Notes under the pieces: generated by a model
Databases searched by the model: none
Told to the model about the DNA's origin: nothing
Seen by the model: the letters and a program-made list of their open reading frames with translations, nothing else
Shown here: piece by piece, positions 52,181 through 61,402 of the stretch
Layout of the letters: each line of letters starts with the position of its first letter
How positions within the stretch are numbered: the stretch's first letter is position 1
Assembly: GCA_030017715.1 (NCBI GenBank)
Contig: JASEIU010000001.1
Span: 589,834-653,833, forward strand
DNA: 64,000 nucleotides
Reading direction: 5' to 3'
Origin: Candidatus Saccharicenans sp.
GTDB lineage: Bacteria; Acidobacteriota; Aminicenantia; Aminicenantales; Saccharicenantaceae
Position numbers and translations under genes: made by a program

Positions 52181-52923
52181 AAAAGGCAGCGCTTTTTGGC
52201 CTATGGTCGTTTCTATTCCTGGCTGCATTTTTTTCGGCGCTGTTTTGCCAGCCGCAAAAATTAATAGACTGGAAGGAAGCCGGGAGTTATGCCGGTCAGG
52301 AAGTTGCGGTTGCAGGAGAGATCGTCAGCAGCTTTAACTCCGGCCGGGCTTGCTTTCTGAATTTCCACCCTGATTATCAACAGTATCTGAGCCTGGTGAT
52401 ATTCGCTTCTGACTTTCCGAAATTTCCCCCGCAACCCGAAAAGTATTACCTGAACAGGAAAGTAAGGGTTAAGGGACGCATACTTCTGTATCGGGGGCAT
52501 CCGGAAATAATCCTTAATTCACCGGATCAGATTGAGGTCACAGGAGAACTTCCCCGGGGAGAAAGGGAAGGCCCGGAGGAGGTGGCTGAAAAAGACGGCT
52601 TTCTGTCTTCGGAAATCGAGTCCGGAAAAATCAAAGAAATATCATGGGAAGAGGCGGCTTTGTATTACGGGCAGACGGTCCGAGTCAGGGGTAGAGTGGT
52701 GGCGGCCAATAATACCGGAAAGGTATGTTTTCTGAACTTTCACCGCAACTGGCGCCGTTATTTTACCGTGGTTATTTTCGCTTCAGATTTTCACCGTTTT
52801 CCGCAACCGCCCGAAAAGCTTTACCTCAATCGTGAAATCAGAGTCTTCGGCCGGGTGAGAGAATACCAGGGAAAGCCGGAAATGATCGTCAGCGGTCCGG
52901 AGCAGATTCAGATCATCCATTAG
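52177..52923 (+). CDS. Exported protein with two OB-fold-like repeats
   Basis: 248 residues from a GTG start overlapping the nuclease stop. A signal peptide (LWSFLFLAAFFSALFCQ) is followed by two repeats. The first has GQEVAVAGEIVSSFNSGRAC, FLNFHPDYQQYLSLVIFASD and KVRVKGRI; the second has GQTVRVRGRVVAANNTGKVC, FLNFHRNWRRYFTVVIFASD and EIRVFGRV. The pattern matches bacterial OB-fold nucleic-acid-binding domains. The repeats arose by internal duplication. Coupling with a nuclease suggests nucleic-acid capture or presentation outside the cytoplasm, which is inference. Confidence 0.8.
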   Translation: MKKAALFGLWSFLFLAAFFSALFCQPQKLIDWKEAGSYAGQEVAVAGEIVSSFNSGRACFLNFHPDYQQYLSLVIFASDFPKFPPQPEKYYLNRKVRVKGRILLYRGHPEIILNSPDQIEVTGELPRGEREGPEEVAEKDGFLSSEIESGKIKEISWEEAALYYGQTVRVRGRVVAANNTGKVCFLNFHRNWRRYFTVVIFASDFHRFPQPPEKLYLNREIRVFGRVREYQGKPEMIVSGPEQIQIIH

Positions 52924-53932
52924 GGCAGGCCGGGCCGAGTTTTTTCTGATAATATTTCTGGTGATATTGTTCGGCCGGATAGAAGCTGCGGAAAGGCGCT
53001 ATTTCAGTAACTATTTTTTTGCTGTAGAGGCCGCTGGCCTGGAGTTCATCCCTGACTTTTTCGGCTATCAGCTTCTGTTCCTGATTGTGGTAAAAAATGG
53101 CTGACCGGTAATTGGTTCCGATATCTGGACCCTGGCGGTTGAGTTGAGTTGGATCATGCAGGGCAAAAAACTCTCTAACCAGCTGCTCGTAGGAAATAGC
53201 TGTCGGGTCAAAGACCACCTGAACGGCTTCGGCCTGACCGGTCTTGCCGGTTAAAACCTGACGGTAATCAGGGTTGATGGTTTTCCCGCCGCTGTACCCG
53301 ACGACCGTCTCCAGCACTCCCTTGATCTGGCCGAGCCGGTATTCAACACCCCAGAAGCAGCCGGCAGCGAAGGTAGCCACCTCCGGCAGTTTGCCTTCAG
53401 CTTCAGCCGCCGGGAGAAATTTCAGGGCCACCGAGTTGAGGCAGTAGTGTTTTCCTGAAGGGGCCGGGCCATCATAAAAAAGATGACCGAGATGGGCGCC
53501 GCAGACAGTGCAGCGAACTTCCGTCCGATGTGTTCCCAGCGACAGGTCGTCGTGATATTCAAGGTGGGCTTCGCTGAAGGCTTCCTTGAAACTCGGCCAG
53601 CCTGTTCCGTGATCGTATTTATCTTCCGACCGGAAAAGGGGAGTCTGGCAGGCGGCGCACAGATAGATTCCCTCTTCCCAGAAATCGTTGTACCGCCCGC
53701 TGAAGGCTCTCTCAGTGCCTTTTTGAAACATTACCCGGAACTGTTCGGGGGTCAGCTTTTTTTCCCATTCTTCAGCCGATTTGTTTATCTTTCTCATTTT
53801 TATTCCCTCTCCAGATTGGACACAGGCCGGCGAGCCGCTCCTGTAGATAAGAGCATTAAGGCCCTTCCAGCCGGCCCAGGCCAGAAGCAGACTCAGGCCC
53901 AGAATTATAATCTTTTGATATATTTTAAGCAT
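52913..53932 (-). CDS. msrBA: Membrane-anchored MsrB-MsrA fusion
   Basis: Repairs both epimers of methionine sulfoxide. 339 residues: an N-terminal transmembrane anchor (IIILGLSLLLAWAGW), then MsrB with zinc cysteines CAAC and CTVC and the catalytic Cys in HYCLNS, then MsrA with catalytic AAGCFWG and GYSGGKTINPDYRQVLTGKTG. The MsrB domain precedes MsrA. ATG 53932 follows CAGGAGCC. Its 3' end overlaps the convergent OB-fold gene by 11 nt. The anchor places the enzyme outside the cytoplasm. Confidence 0.93.
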   Translation of the reverse strand: MLKIYQKIIILGLSLLLAWAGWKGLNALIYRSGSPACVQSGEGIKMRKINKSAEEWEKKLTPEQFRVMFQKGTERAFSGRYNDFWEEGIYLCAACQTPLFRSEDKYDHGTGWPSFKEAFSEAHLEYHDDLSLGTHRTEVRCTVCGAHLGHLFYDGPAPSGKHYCLNSVALKFLPAAEAEGKLPEVATFAAGCFWGVEYRLGQIKGVLETVVGYSGGKTINPDYRQVLTGKTGQAEAVQVVFDPTAISYEQLVREFFALHDPTQLNRQGPDIGTNYRSAIFYHNQEQKLIAEKVRDELQASGLYSKKIVTEIAPFRSFYPAEQYHQKYYQKKLGPACPNG

Positions 53933-54084
53933 CGTTTTTGGCTCCTGACACTTATTTAATTCTTCTATTCCACTATACATGAAAAAGAGGTCCTGAGTAA
54001 CAGGAAAAGATGTCAGGCGGCCCTGGCCTGAGAATCAAGCCCGCTCTGCTGGAGTTTAAGGAGGCCGACCACTTCCGGCGTCTG

Positions 54085-54113
54085 TTGTCTATTTTCCCGG
54101 AAAATTTTATAAT
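54085..54113 (+). promoter_or_regulatory. Promoter for the gene at 54140
   Basis: TTGTCT, 17 nt, perfect TATAAT. Predicted start near 54120, 20 nt before the ATG. Confidence 0.6.
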
Positions 54114-54139
54114 CGGCCCTGAAGGGAGATGGAACTGAA

Positions 54140-54562
54140 ATGAATCAAGGGCTTAAGTTTATATGGCTCTGGGTTATAACCCTGGTCCTGGTCAGCCTGG
54201 TCGATGCCCTCTGGCATCTGGTGATTTTCGGTCGGGTTTACAGGGAAGATTTTAAGGCGCTGGCCATCCTCCGGAACGACCGGATTGTCTTCAGGACGGT
54301 TTATGGCTTTCTGGCCCAGCTGGTTCTGGTAAGCTGCCTCGTTTTGCTGGTTATTCTCCGCGACCCGGCCAGGGCGAAAATTTCAGTTTTAGTCGGGGCC
54401 CTGGTCGGGCTGCTGGCGATAACCGTATACGGCCTGACCAATTATGCTTTGATAAAGGACTGGAGCCCCAGGTTGATGATTCTGGAAGTGGTTTGGGGAC
54501 CGCTGCTCGGGGCCTGGGGCGGTCTGGTGGTCAGTTTATCCTACCGCTGGCTCTTCCGCTGA
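54140..54562 (+). CDS. DUF2177-like membrane protein
   Basis: 140 residues with four hydrophobic segments. It has the sequence pattern of a small family of four-helix membrane proteins: DALWHLVIFGRVYREDF at the first loop, TVYGLTNYALIKDW in the third helix region, and EVVWGPLLGAWGG near the end. The family's function is unknown. It has its own promoter and no linked genes. Confidence 0.7.
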   Translation: MNQGLKFIWLWVITLVLVSLVDALWHLVIFGRVYREDFKALAILRNDRIVFRTVYGFLAQLVLVSCLVLLVILRDPARAKISVLVGALVGLLAITVYGLTNYALIKDWSPRLMILEVVWGPLLGAWGGLVVSLSYRWLFR

Positions 54563-54815
54563 AAGCAGCAGTAAGTAAACTGGCCGGTAAGTCAATCATT
54601 CTTTGCGGTTTTGAAAGGGGTTTTCTGAAGACCTTATTTGTCTTCTTAAAAAAAGAGCCATAGGGAATGCGGGAAGGCCTGGTCTGTGAGTCCGGCGGCG
54701 GTTAGATTCAGGTCAGATTTATTTTAGAAAGCAGGATTCGGCCCCGTGAATAGATGAGTTCAGAATCCCGGCCGTAAAAGAAATTTATAGGCAGCCAACA
54801 TGGCCGCGGTTTTTC

Positions 54816-55613
54816 TTAGTTTCCCGCTGGCCGGCGGGGCGGCCAGGGGATAAAGGCGCTGGTTCTATTTTTGTAATCTTCAAATTCCGGATTTCCCCGG
54901 TATTTTTTCTCCAGCAGCGGCACCCCTGAGACCCGGGTCAGAAGAAAGGTTATGGTTAAAGGACTTATTATTCCCAGCCAGCCCCGGGGAGCATTAAGCG
55001 CAATGAGAAAAATGCCCCACCACATTACAGATTCGCCGAAATAGTTAGGATGACGCGAGTATTTCCAGAGACCGGTGGTGATAACCCGGCCCCGGTTTTC
55101 GGGATTCTTCTTGAACTTCCGGAGCTGGGAGTCGGCCACGGCCTCAAAGAAGAATCCGGCCAGCCAGATAACCAGGCCCGTAAAATCAAGGAAATTCAGC
55201 CGGTCGGCCTGGCTGTTCAGGACCAGCAGTACCGGGGTCAGGATAACCAGCATGAAACATCCCTGGAGCAGGAATATCTGGAAATAGCTTCGCCATACGA
55301 AATATTTTCCCCATTTCTGCCGCCAGTCGGCGTAACGGTAATCTTCTGGCTTTCCCTTATTTCTTTTATATATATGCCAGGCCAGACGAATTCCCCAGAT
55401 TAGAATCAAGACCGCTACCAGAATCTGGCGCCAGCCGAAGGTCTGAAAGTCCAGGCTTGCCCTGAACAGATGAGCGACCGCCACCAGCCCGAAACCCGGA
55501 CCCCAGGCAATATCCACTATAGCCGCATTTTTCTTTATGAGAGAAAGAATGAAGACTATATTCATATAAAGAAAAATAATTACCGCCGATACCCAGAAAA
55601 TATCAGAGGCCAC
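54816..55613 (-). CDS. DUF1295 / steroid 5-alpha-reductase-like membrane protein
   Basis: 265 residues with about six to seven hydrophobic segments. The signature SRHPNYFGESVMWWGIFL and the preceding FFEAVADSQLRKFKKN mark the DUF1295/isoprenylcysteine-methyltransferase-like superfamily. Substrate and reaction cannot be told from the sequence. It is upstream, by 50 nt, of nothing on its own strand except the next gene's 3' end, so it probably follows that gene in transcription. Confidence 0.82.
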   Translation of the reverse strand: MASDIFWVSAVIIFLYMNIVFILSLIKKNAAIVDIAWGPGFGLVAVAHLFRASLDFQTFGWRQILVAVLILIWGIRLAWHIYKRNKGKPEDYRYADWRQKWGKYFVWRSYFQIFLLQGCFMLVILTPVLLVLNSQADRLNFLDFTGLVIWLAGFFFEAVADSQLRKFKKNPENRGRVITTGLWKYSRHPNYFGESVMWWGIFLIALNAPRGWLGIISPLTITFLLTRVSGVPLLEKKYRGNPEFEDYKNRTSAFIPWPPRRPAGN

Positions 55614-55663
55614 CCCTTTCTCCTTATTTGTTTTGTTATCTAAGGTCCGCCGCCCGGACCGGT

Positions 55664-57442
55664 TTACTCGTAAGATAGGCAGATGCCCACGGCTCCGATT
55701 CCATTATGGATGCCAACCACCGGCGATACATCCTGGATGAAACTGGCCGGCCGGCCGCAAATTTTTTCTATCTCCCTGGCATAGGCTTCGGCCCGGGAAA
55801 GGTTCCTGACGTGGACCACGGAGAAAGAATGAATCGGATGGGCCTGGTGTCTGGCCCGGATCATTTTCACAATCTTTTTGAAATTCTGTTTCCGACTGAA
55901 AGATTTGCCGGCAGCCGTGGCTTTGCCCTGCTCATCCAGGGTAATGATCGGCATCAGGTTCAAAAGCCTGGCCAGCAATCCTTTCATCGGGCTTACCCGC
56001 CCGCCCTTAACCATGTATTTCAGGGTCTTGATATCGACCAGCAACTCTGTTTTCCTGGCCAGCCCTTCAGCCAGCGAAGCCAGCTGGTCCAAATCCTGAC
56101 TTTCAGACCGGTGTTCCAGAAGTCGCTGGACTATCAACCCAAAGGTTCCGGACAGGTGACGGCTGTCAACCACCCTGACCCTATCCGGCGGGAAATTTTC
56201 GGCTGCCGACCGAACCAGATTATAAAATCCGGAAAGTCCGCTCGAGATGGTCATTACCAGAACGGCTTCAAAATGACTCAGCAGGAACGATATCCAGTTC
56301 TCCACTGTTTTGGGAGAAGGCTGGGCGCTGCGGGGCATAATCTCGTCCCGTTCCAGCAGTTCATACAGCTTGTCGGGAGAGATGGTCAATTTATCCAGGA
56401 ACACATGGTCTCCGACATTCATCAGAAAAGGAATTATCACCACCTGGTTCTGCTCCAGAATCTCAACCGGCAGGTCGCAGGAAGAATCAACCACCAGGGC
56501 GATTCGACCTTTTGGCTGCCGGGCGATTTCAGCCTGAAGCTTCATATCTTCTGCCTTGGGCTGAGTTATTGTTGCCAGGTCTTTCAGGCTGAAGAACAGT
56601 TCCTGAGGATGGTTGGTGTGGACGTGGAAGCGGGCTCTGGTGTCTGAGCCGCCGACAATGGCCGAATCGCCTGCCTCGACCACCACCTGCTTAATTTTTT
56701 CCAGGTCCAGGTTTTTTCCGGTGAGCAGGGCTTCGGTGCAGTAGCGGAAGGGGATGTCCTCTTTAATTTTATGCGGGGCTTCCTGGAATTCGACCTCCAG
56801 CAACTCCTGGTCGAGTATGTTTTTCAAGCTGCCCTGCCCGATAAAATGGACCACGCCTTCGATAAAGTCAACGAAGCCCTTGGCTCCGGCGTCAACCACT
56901 CCGGCCTTTTTCAGAACGGCTAACTTTTTCGGGGTGTCGTGCAGGACCTGTTTGGCTTTTTCCAGGGAATGGTGCAGCAATTCCTGGTAATCGGAGAAGC
57001 GGTGCCGGTTGCGGTAAACTTCTTCCGCCCATTCCCGGATGAGGGTCAGCATGGTGCCTTCCTGAGGATGGGCGATGGAGTTGTAAGCGTAGCGGACGGC
57101 GTTTCTGACCGATTCTCCGAACCGGGCGGTGGAAATTTTAATTTCGCTTCCCAGTTCCTTGCTCAGTCCGTAAATATACTGAGCAAAAATCAGGCCCGAG
57201 TTGCCCCGGGCCCCGGTCAGGGCGGCATCGGCTATCGAACGGAGAGCTTCTTTAACGGAGCGGAAAGGCCTGGCCTGTTCGGCGATGGCTTTCATGGTGG
57301 AAGCCAGGTTGGTTCCGGTATCACCGTCGGGAACGGGGAAGACGTTGATCCGGTTTAAGTAGGCAAAATCCTTGATTATGGCTTTTCCGCCGGCCAGAAA
57401 GGCAAAGTATAACCGCCGGCCGTCAAGGTATTTTATTTTCAT
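55664..57442 (-). CDS. DhaL-DegV fusion, FakA-FakB-like
   Basis: 592 residues. Residues 1-205 are a DhaL/Dak2 kinase domain (NVFPVPDGDTGTNLASTMK, ALTGARGNSGLIFAQY). Residues about 210-300 resemble the middle domain of FakA (FRYCTEALLTGK, GDSAIVGGSDTRARFHVHTN). The rest is a DegV fatty-acid-binding domain (IALVVDSSCDLPVEIL, RVRVVDSRHLSGTFGLIV). FakA phosphorylates fatty acids held by FakB; here kinase and carrier are one chain. The gene is followed on the same strand by the DUF1295 gene. Confidence 0.9.
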   Translation of the reverse strand: MKIKYLDGRRLYFAFLAGGKAIIKDFAYLNRINVFPVPDGDTGTNLASTMKAIAEQARPFRSVKEALRSIADAALTGARGNSGLIFAQYIYGLSKELGSEIKISTARFGESVRNAVRYAYNSIAHPQEGTMLTLIREWAEEVYRNRHRFSDYQELLHHSLEKAKQVLHDTPKKLAVLKKAGVVDAGAKGFVDFIEGVVHFIGQGSLKNILDQELLEVEFQEAPHKIKEDIPFRYCTEALLTGKNLDLEKIKQVVVEAGDSAIVGGSDTRARFHVHTNHPQELFFSLKDLATITQPKAEDMKLQAEIARQPKGRIALVVDSSCDLPVEILEQNQVVIIPFLMNVGDHVFLDKLTISPDKLYELLERDEIMPRSAQPSPKTVENWISFLLSHFEAVLVMTISSGLSGFYNLVRSAAENFPPDRVRVVDSRHLSGTFGLIVQRLLEHRSESQDLDQLASLAEGLARKTELLVDIKTLKYMVKGGRVSPMKGLLARLLNLMPIITLDEQGKATAAGKSFSRKQNFKKIVKMIRARHQAHPIHSFSVVHVRNLSRAEAYAREIEKICGRPASFIQDVSPVVGIHNGIGAVGICLSYE

Positions 57443-57615
57443 TCAGGTTGATTTCCTCAATGATACATAATATCAGTCAATCTACGCAAACATTTTACCA
57501 GAATTACGGTCGGTTTACCAATCCAGATGAAAAAAATTAGGACCGGGTTATAGGGCGACCGGCGATAAATCCCGGATAACGGTCAGTCAAACAGCGTTAA
57601 TGTCTCTTCCCGGTT

Positions 57616-60600
57616 TCAGCGGACGACCCGGTATATCTCCTTCCAGGACCTGACCCTTAAAAGCGCTCCGACCGGCTGTTCCAGCTTTTCTATGGTCGAG
57701 TCGTATTCCTGAATGTAAACATCCTGCTTATAGGTGCCGCCGGCCCGCTGTCTTTCGCCGACGGTTACGGCCGTTCTGGCTTTGCTGGCTAAGGCTAAAT
57801 AATCAACGGCCTGACCCTGGGCGTTTTTAAGGGCGCTGCCTCCGGTCGGGACGCCCAGCACTGACTGAATAAAGCGGGCGTAAAGCCGTCCGGCTTCGCC
57901 CCCCAGGTTCTGGCAGGGGTCGGCTGCTTCGATGCTGCCCTTCAGCGTGCTGAAATAGACGATATAATTGGCCACCACCGGGTCGGCCCAGACCTTTTCG
58001 CCGGTTGTCAGCTCGCCGACCCGCTTGCTGTTATCGAGACCGGTCTCGCTGGCATTTCCCATGTACCATTCCAGAGTGGCGGTATTCCGGCCTTCATCGA
58101 TCAGAGCCACAAAGGAATAATAGCGGTTGGCCGGTGCCTGCTCATGGCCGCCGGTGCCGAAGTAAATTCGGGGATAATTCTGGCTGGTGGTGGAAAAACC
58201 CTTCCAGATAGCCGGCTTGGTAATAATCGGATAGCAGCATCTGTCGCTGTATATGGCTCCCCAGCTCCAGGTATTGGTTTTACCCCCGCTGACATCCAGA
58301 CGCCACAGTCGCCCGTCCAGGTCGCCTATGTAAACATAATCAACGTCGCCGTCGTTGTCCAGGTCAACCCCGTTGGGGGAGCCGGGCAGGGCCACATAGA
58401 TATTGGGGAATGGATTGCCCGAGACGTTGCTTCTTGAAGAATCCCTGTCGGTTATCGTGAATGACCTGAGCACGGAGCAGTCCTGAATTTGGATGGCGGC
58501 AAAGGTGTTGCCGATATAAGCTTGATAACCGGCATCCGCCGGGTGGACATAGCCTGAGCCGACAAAGGCCACCCAGGTTGGATTGCCAGATTCGATTACT
58601 TTAGCGATGTAAGGCACTGACCAGGTCTGGCCGTTGGTCATGTTGTAATTACTGCCCTGCCTTCTAACCCTGTCCCCGGCAAATTCCCACATCGGTATAG
58701 GGTTTTCCGGGTCGGTGATGTCAAGGGCAAAATAATAGTAATGGAAGTTCTGGGTGGTGCCGTTGTTGTAACCGTCAGGCCTCCGCCCGTAGCCTTCGCC
58801 CTGCCCGCAGATGAGCACCGTCCGCCACTGGCCGTTGATATAGACATCGGAAACTGCCGGAGACCCGTCGACATAAGTTTTTCTGGAAAAATATCTGAGC
58901 CCGCTGGCTGCATCAACCGGCCACATTTCTTTTAATCTGGAAAGTTGATTATAGGGGATATAGGCCCAGAGCTCTTCTCCAGTGCTTATGTCGAAGCAGT
59001 GGAGCATGCCGTCGTTGGCTCCAACATAGGCCACTTTTCGTCGGCTACTATTGGCGGCCTTAAAATCTCCATATCCGTCGCCCATCAGCCGCGGGTCTTC
59101 GGAAGGCGGTCCGACCACTGCCGGGGTGGAGTGGTTTATGTCTCCGAGCCTCCAGTAGCGCCCGTGGCCGCGGACAAAAAGGATCAAAGCTTCAGGATTA
59201 TTCTGGTAATCCCCGAGAATCGGCCGCAGGGTATCCACGTTGGCCAGGTTAAACTCGACTCTCTGCAGGGTGCCCACCGGGGGCAGGCTGGTATTGGTGT
59301 TGATAGCCGTGTAAATAGTCCGGGTTCTGGGGTCGCGGTCCATCAGAAGCTCCCCGGCGTCCCACAGGAGCTCGACTCCTTCCGCCAGCCAGCGCCCGGT
59401 GTCGGAGCCCAGGTCGGAGGTGCTGACGGTTCTCAGGTTGGAATAGGTATTTTGAGCAGCAGTCATGCCTGTAACGTCATAAGCTCGCAGACGGCCTTCC
59501 CAGCCGGGGTAGATGAAAGAAGCGGCAATGATTAACTTGCGGTTCTGGCCGCTGCGGTCGATGACCGAGGTGGCCACCGAAGAACGGGAATATTCTCTTC
59601 GTCCGACGTAAGTGAACTCTATGGTCAGGTTCCTGATCAGCGGAGTGTCATAGGAGGCTCCCGTGTATTCAGCCATGGAGTCTTCCGGAGCCTTCAGAAT
59701 GGCTTTCCATTTCAGGTTGGCTCCGAAGTTATTGAAGGTATGCCAGCCGGAGTCAGACCAGGGGCGGATATCAGCTCCCCCAAAATTCTGATAGGGTTCC
59801 CAGTGAAGGCCGCCGTCGTTGGACAGAAAATACTGGATTTGTAATCCATCCGAAGAGCCGCGGACTCCCTGATTCAGGCTGATGATTCTGGCTTTGGTAA
59901 TCGCATACTGCCTGGGGTCGAGAAGCCCGGCTACCACGTTGGTGGAGACAGCCTCTCCGTAAAGAGCATAGACCGCAGCCAGCTTATTGATTATCAAATA
60001 ATAGTCGCCTGAATGGTTGGCGTCGGCCACGATCAGGTCCATATCTTCATCACCGTCGTAATCCAGCATGGTGCAGATGTCAACATCGTAGTAGGGAGGT
60101 ATTATGGGGTTACAGTCATTAAGGCATAAAAAATTCCAGGTAACCTCCTGGTAGGTTATGGTTTCTCCGGTAGCCGGGTCGGTGGTGACCACCTCCTGAA
60201 GACCCGTGTTCTTATAAATCCACATCCGGGCTTGATTTCCGGCGTTCCAGGCGTCAGTAGCGCCGAAAATATCGGGCCTTCCGTCCAGCTTAAAATCGGT
60301 AACAGTCAGGGCCACTGTTCCGGTGGCTCTCGGGTCTGGTATGGGAATTTCGCTCCTGGTAAAATTGCCTGTTCCGTCGTTCTGGTAGTAAACCAGAAAC
60401 GGCCAGGCGTTGACCGAGCCGGCCACTACATCTATGTCTCCATCAAGGTCGAAATCGCCGGCGGCCACAGCCGAGGTCCCGCGGTCGGTGCGACCGTCGG
60501 GGGTGGGAGACCTGAATCCTGTGTTCTGGTTATAATTCAGCTCACCGATTTCCCACTCATTGATATTTGACCAGCGCAACGGTCCTGGATTTTTAACCAG

Positions 60601-61338
60601 GAAGATTTTATCCTGGCTGGCCACCAGTATATCATGGTCGCCGTCTTTATCTATATCCACCGTGCAAAGATGGTTGGCGGCCCAGTTGCAGTAAATCTGA
60701 ACAGCCTGGAACCGGGCGGTGAAATTCAGGTTTCTGGAGTCGGTTCTCGGATAAAAAACCGGGTTTTCCCTCGTTCCCTGGTTGAGGTACATGCAGGCCA
60801 CAAAACTGGAATAGGAAAAGCTGTCGTTTCCGTTTTTGTAAAAGAAGAAATCCAGCAGTCCATCGCCGTTGTAGTCACCGACGGTGATTGAAGCCGGTCC
60901 GACGTTAAGTCCGGTATCAATAATGAAGGAATTGTCAACCTGAAAAACAATTCCGTCGTCGTCTATTCCGTCGCCGCTGGCATCATTAAAATAATTCCAG
61001 ACCATCTTCAATGAGTAATCGTTTAAGTCCAATCCAACCAGGTCGGGCTTCCCGTTGCCGTTAAAGTCTCCGGCCGCCACCACATACATCCTGGCTCCCA
61101 TCCCTGCGGGCTGGGTGACTTCGAAATTGCCTCCCAGGTAATTGAGATGCACCGGCCCGGATGGCCAGTTAGCCACCGAGGAATTGGGCTTATCCTTGTA
61201 ATCGTCGGTTTGGAAATTTTCGGTGAAAGAATTGGTGTATTCGACGCAGGCCACCTGCTGCTGGCCGGTAAATTTCAGCACCAGCAGGGCTGCGCCGATT
61301 AAAATTATTCCAATGGTGAAAAAGACTCTTTTTCTCAT
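57616..61338 (-). CDS. pilY1: PilY1-like pilus protein with FG-GAP N-terminus
   Basis: 1240 residues, exported (signal MRKRVFFTIGIILIGAALLV). Residues about 90-450 contain repeated DxDGDxD calcium motifs in FG-GAP/VCBS repeats (DYNGDGLLDFF, DIDKDGDHDILVA, DFDLDGDIDVVAG, DYDGDEDMDLIV). The C-terminal third is a PilY1 propeller: VAYVGANDGMLHCFDISTGE, VDGSPAVSDVYINGQWRTV, ALDITDPENP and the calcium loop DLDNDGDVDYVYIGDLDG. PilY1 sits at pilus tips and controls retraction and adhesion. AAAGGAAG lies upstream. It follows the minor pilins, as in other type IV pilus loci. Confidence 0.87.
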   Translation of the reverse strand: MRKRVFFTIGIILIGAALLVLKFTGQQQVACVEYTNSFTENFQTDDYKDKPNSSVANWPSGPVHLNYLGGNFEVTQPAGMGARMYVVAAGDFNGNGKPDLVGLDLNDYSLKMVWNYFNDASGDGIDDDGIVFQVDNSFIIDTGLNVGPASITVGDYNGDGLLDFFFYKNGNDSFSYSSFVACMYLNQGTRENPVFYPRTDSRNLNFTARFQAVQIYCNWAANHLCTVDIDKDGDHDILVASQDKIFLVKNPGPLRWSNINEWEIGELNYNQNTGFRSPTPDGRTDRGTSAVAAGDFDLDGDIDVVAGSVNAWPFLVYYQNDGTGNFTRSEIPIPDPRATGTVALTVTDFKLDGRPDIFGATDAWNAGNQARMWIYKNTGLQEVVTTDPATGETITYQEVTWNFLCLNDCNPIIPPYYDVDICTMLDYDGDEDMDLIVADANHSGDYYLIINKLAAVYALYGEAVSTNVVAGLLDPRQYAITKARIISLNQGVRGSSDGLQIQYFLSNDGGLHWEPYQNFGGADIRPWSDSGWHTFNNFGANLKWKAILKAPEDSMAEYTGASYDTPLIRNLTIEFTYVGRREYSRSSVATSVIDRSGQNRKLIIAASFIYPGWEGRLRAYDVTGMTAAQNTYSNLRTVSTSDLGSDTGRWLAEGVELLWDAGELLMDRDPRTRTIYTAINTNTSLPPVGTLQRVEFNLANVDTLRPILGDYQNNPEALILFVRGHGRYWRLGDINHSTPAVVGPPSEDPRLMGDGYGDFKAANSSRRKVAYVGANDGMLHCFDISTGEELWAYIPYNQLSRLKEMWPVDAASGLRYFSRKTYVDGSPAVSDVYINGQWRTVLICGQGEGYGRRPDGYNNGTTQNFHYYYFALDITDPENPIPMWEFAGDRVRRQGSNYNMTNGQTWSVPYIAKVIESGNPTWVAFVGSGYVHPADAGYQAYIGNTFAAIQIQDCSVLRSFTITDRDSSRSNVSGNPFPNIYVALPGSPNGVDLDNDGDVDYVYIGDLDGRLWRLDVSGGKTNTWSWGAIYSDRCCYPIITKPAIWKGFSTTSQNYPRIYFGTGGHEQAPANRYYSFVALIDEGRNTATLEWYMGNASETGLDNSKRVGELTTGEKVWADPVVANYIVYFSTLKGSIEAADPCQNLGGEAGRLYARFIQSVLGVPTGGSALKNAQGQAVDYLALASKARTAVTVGERQRAGGTYKQDVYIQEYDSTIEKLEQPVGALLRVRSWKEIYRVVR

Positions 61339-61402
61339 TGCTCGCTTCCTTTCCCGCCTTCTGGCGTGACCTTTCTTTTAAAAATCATAATTAATTTCAT
61401 TT

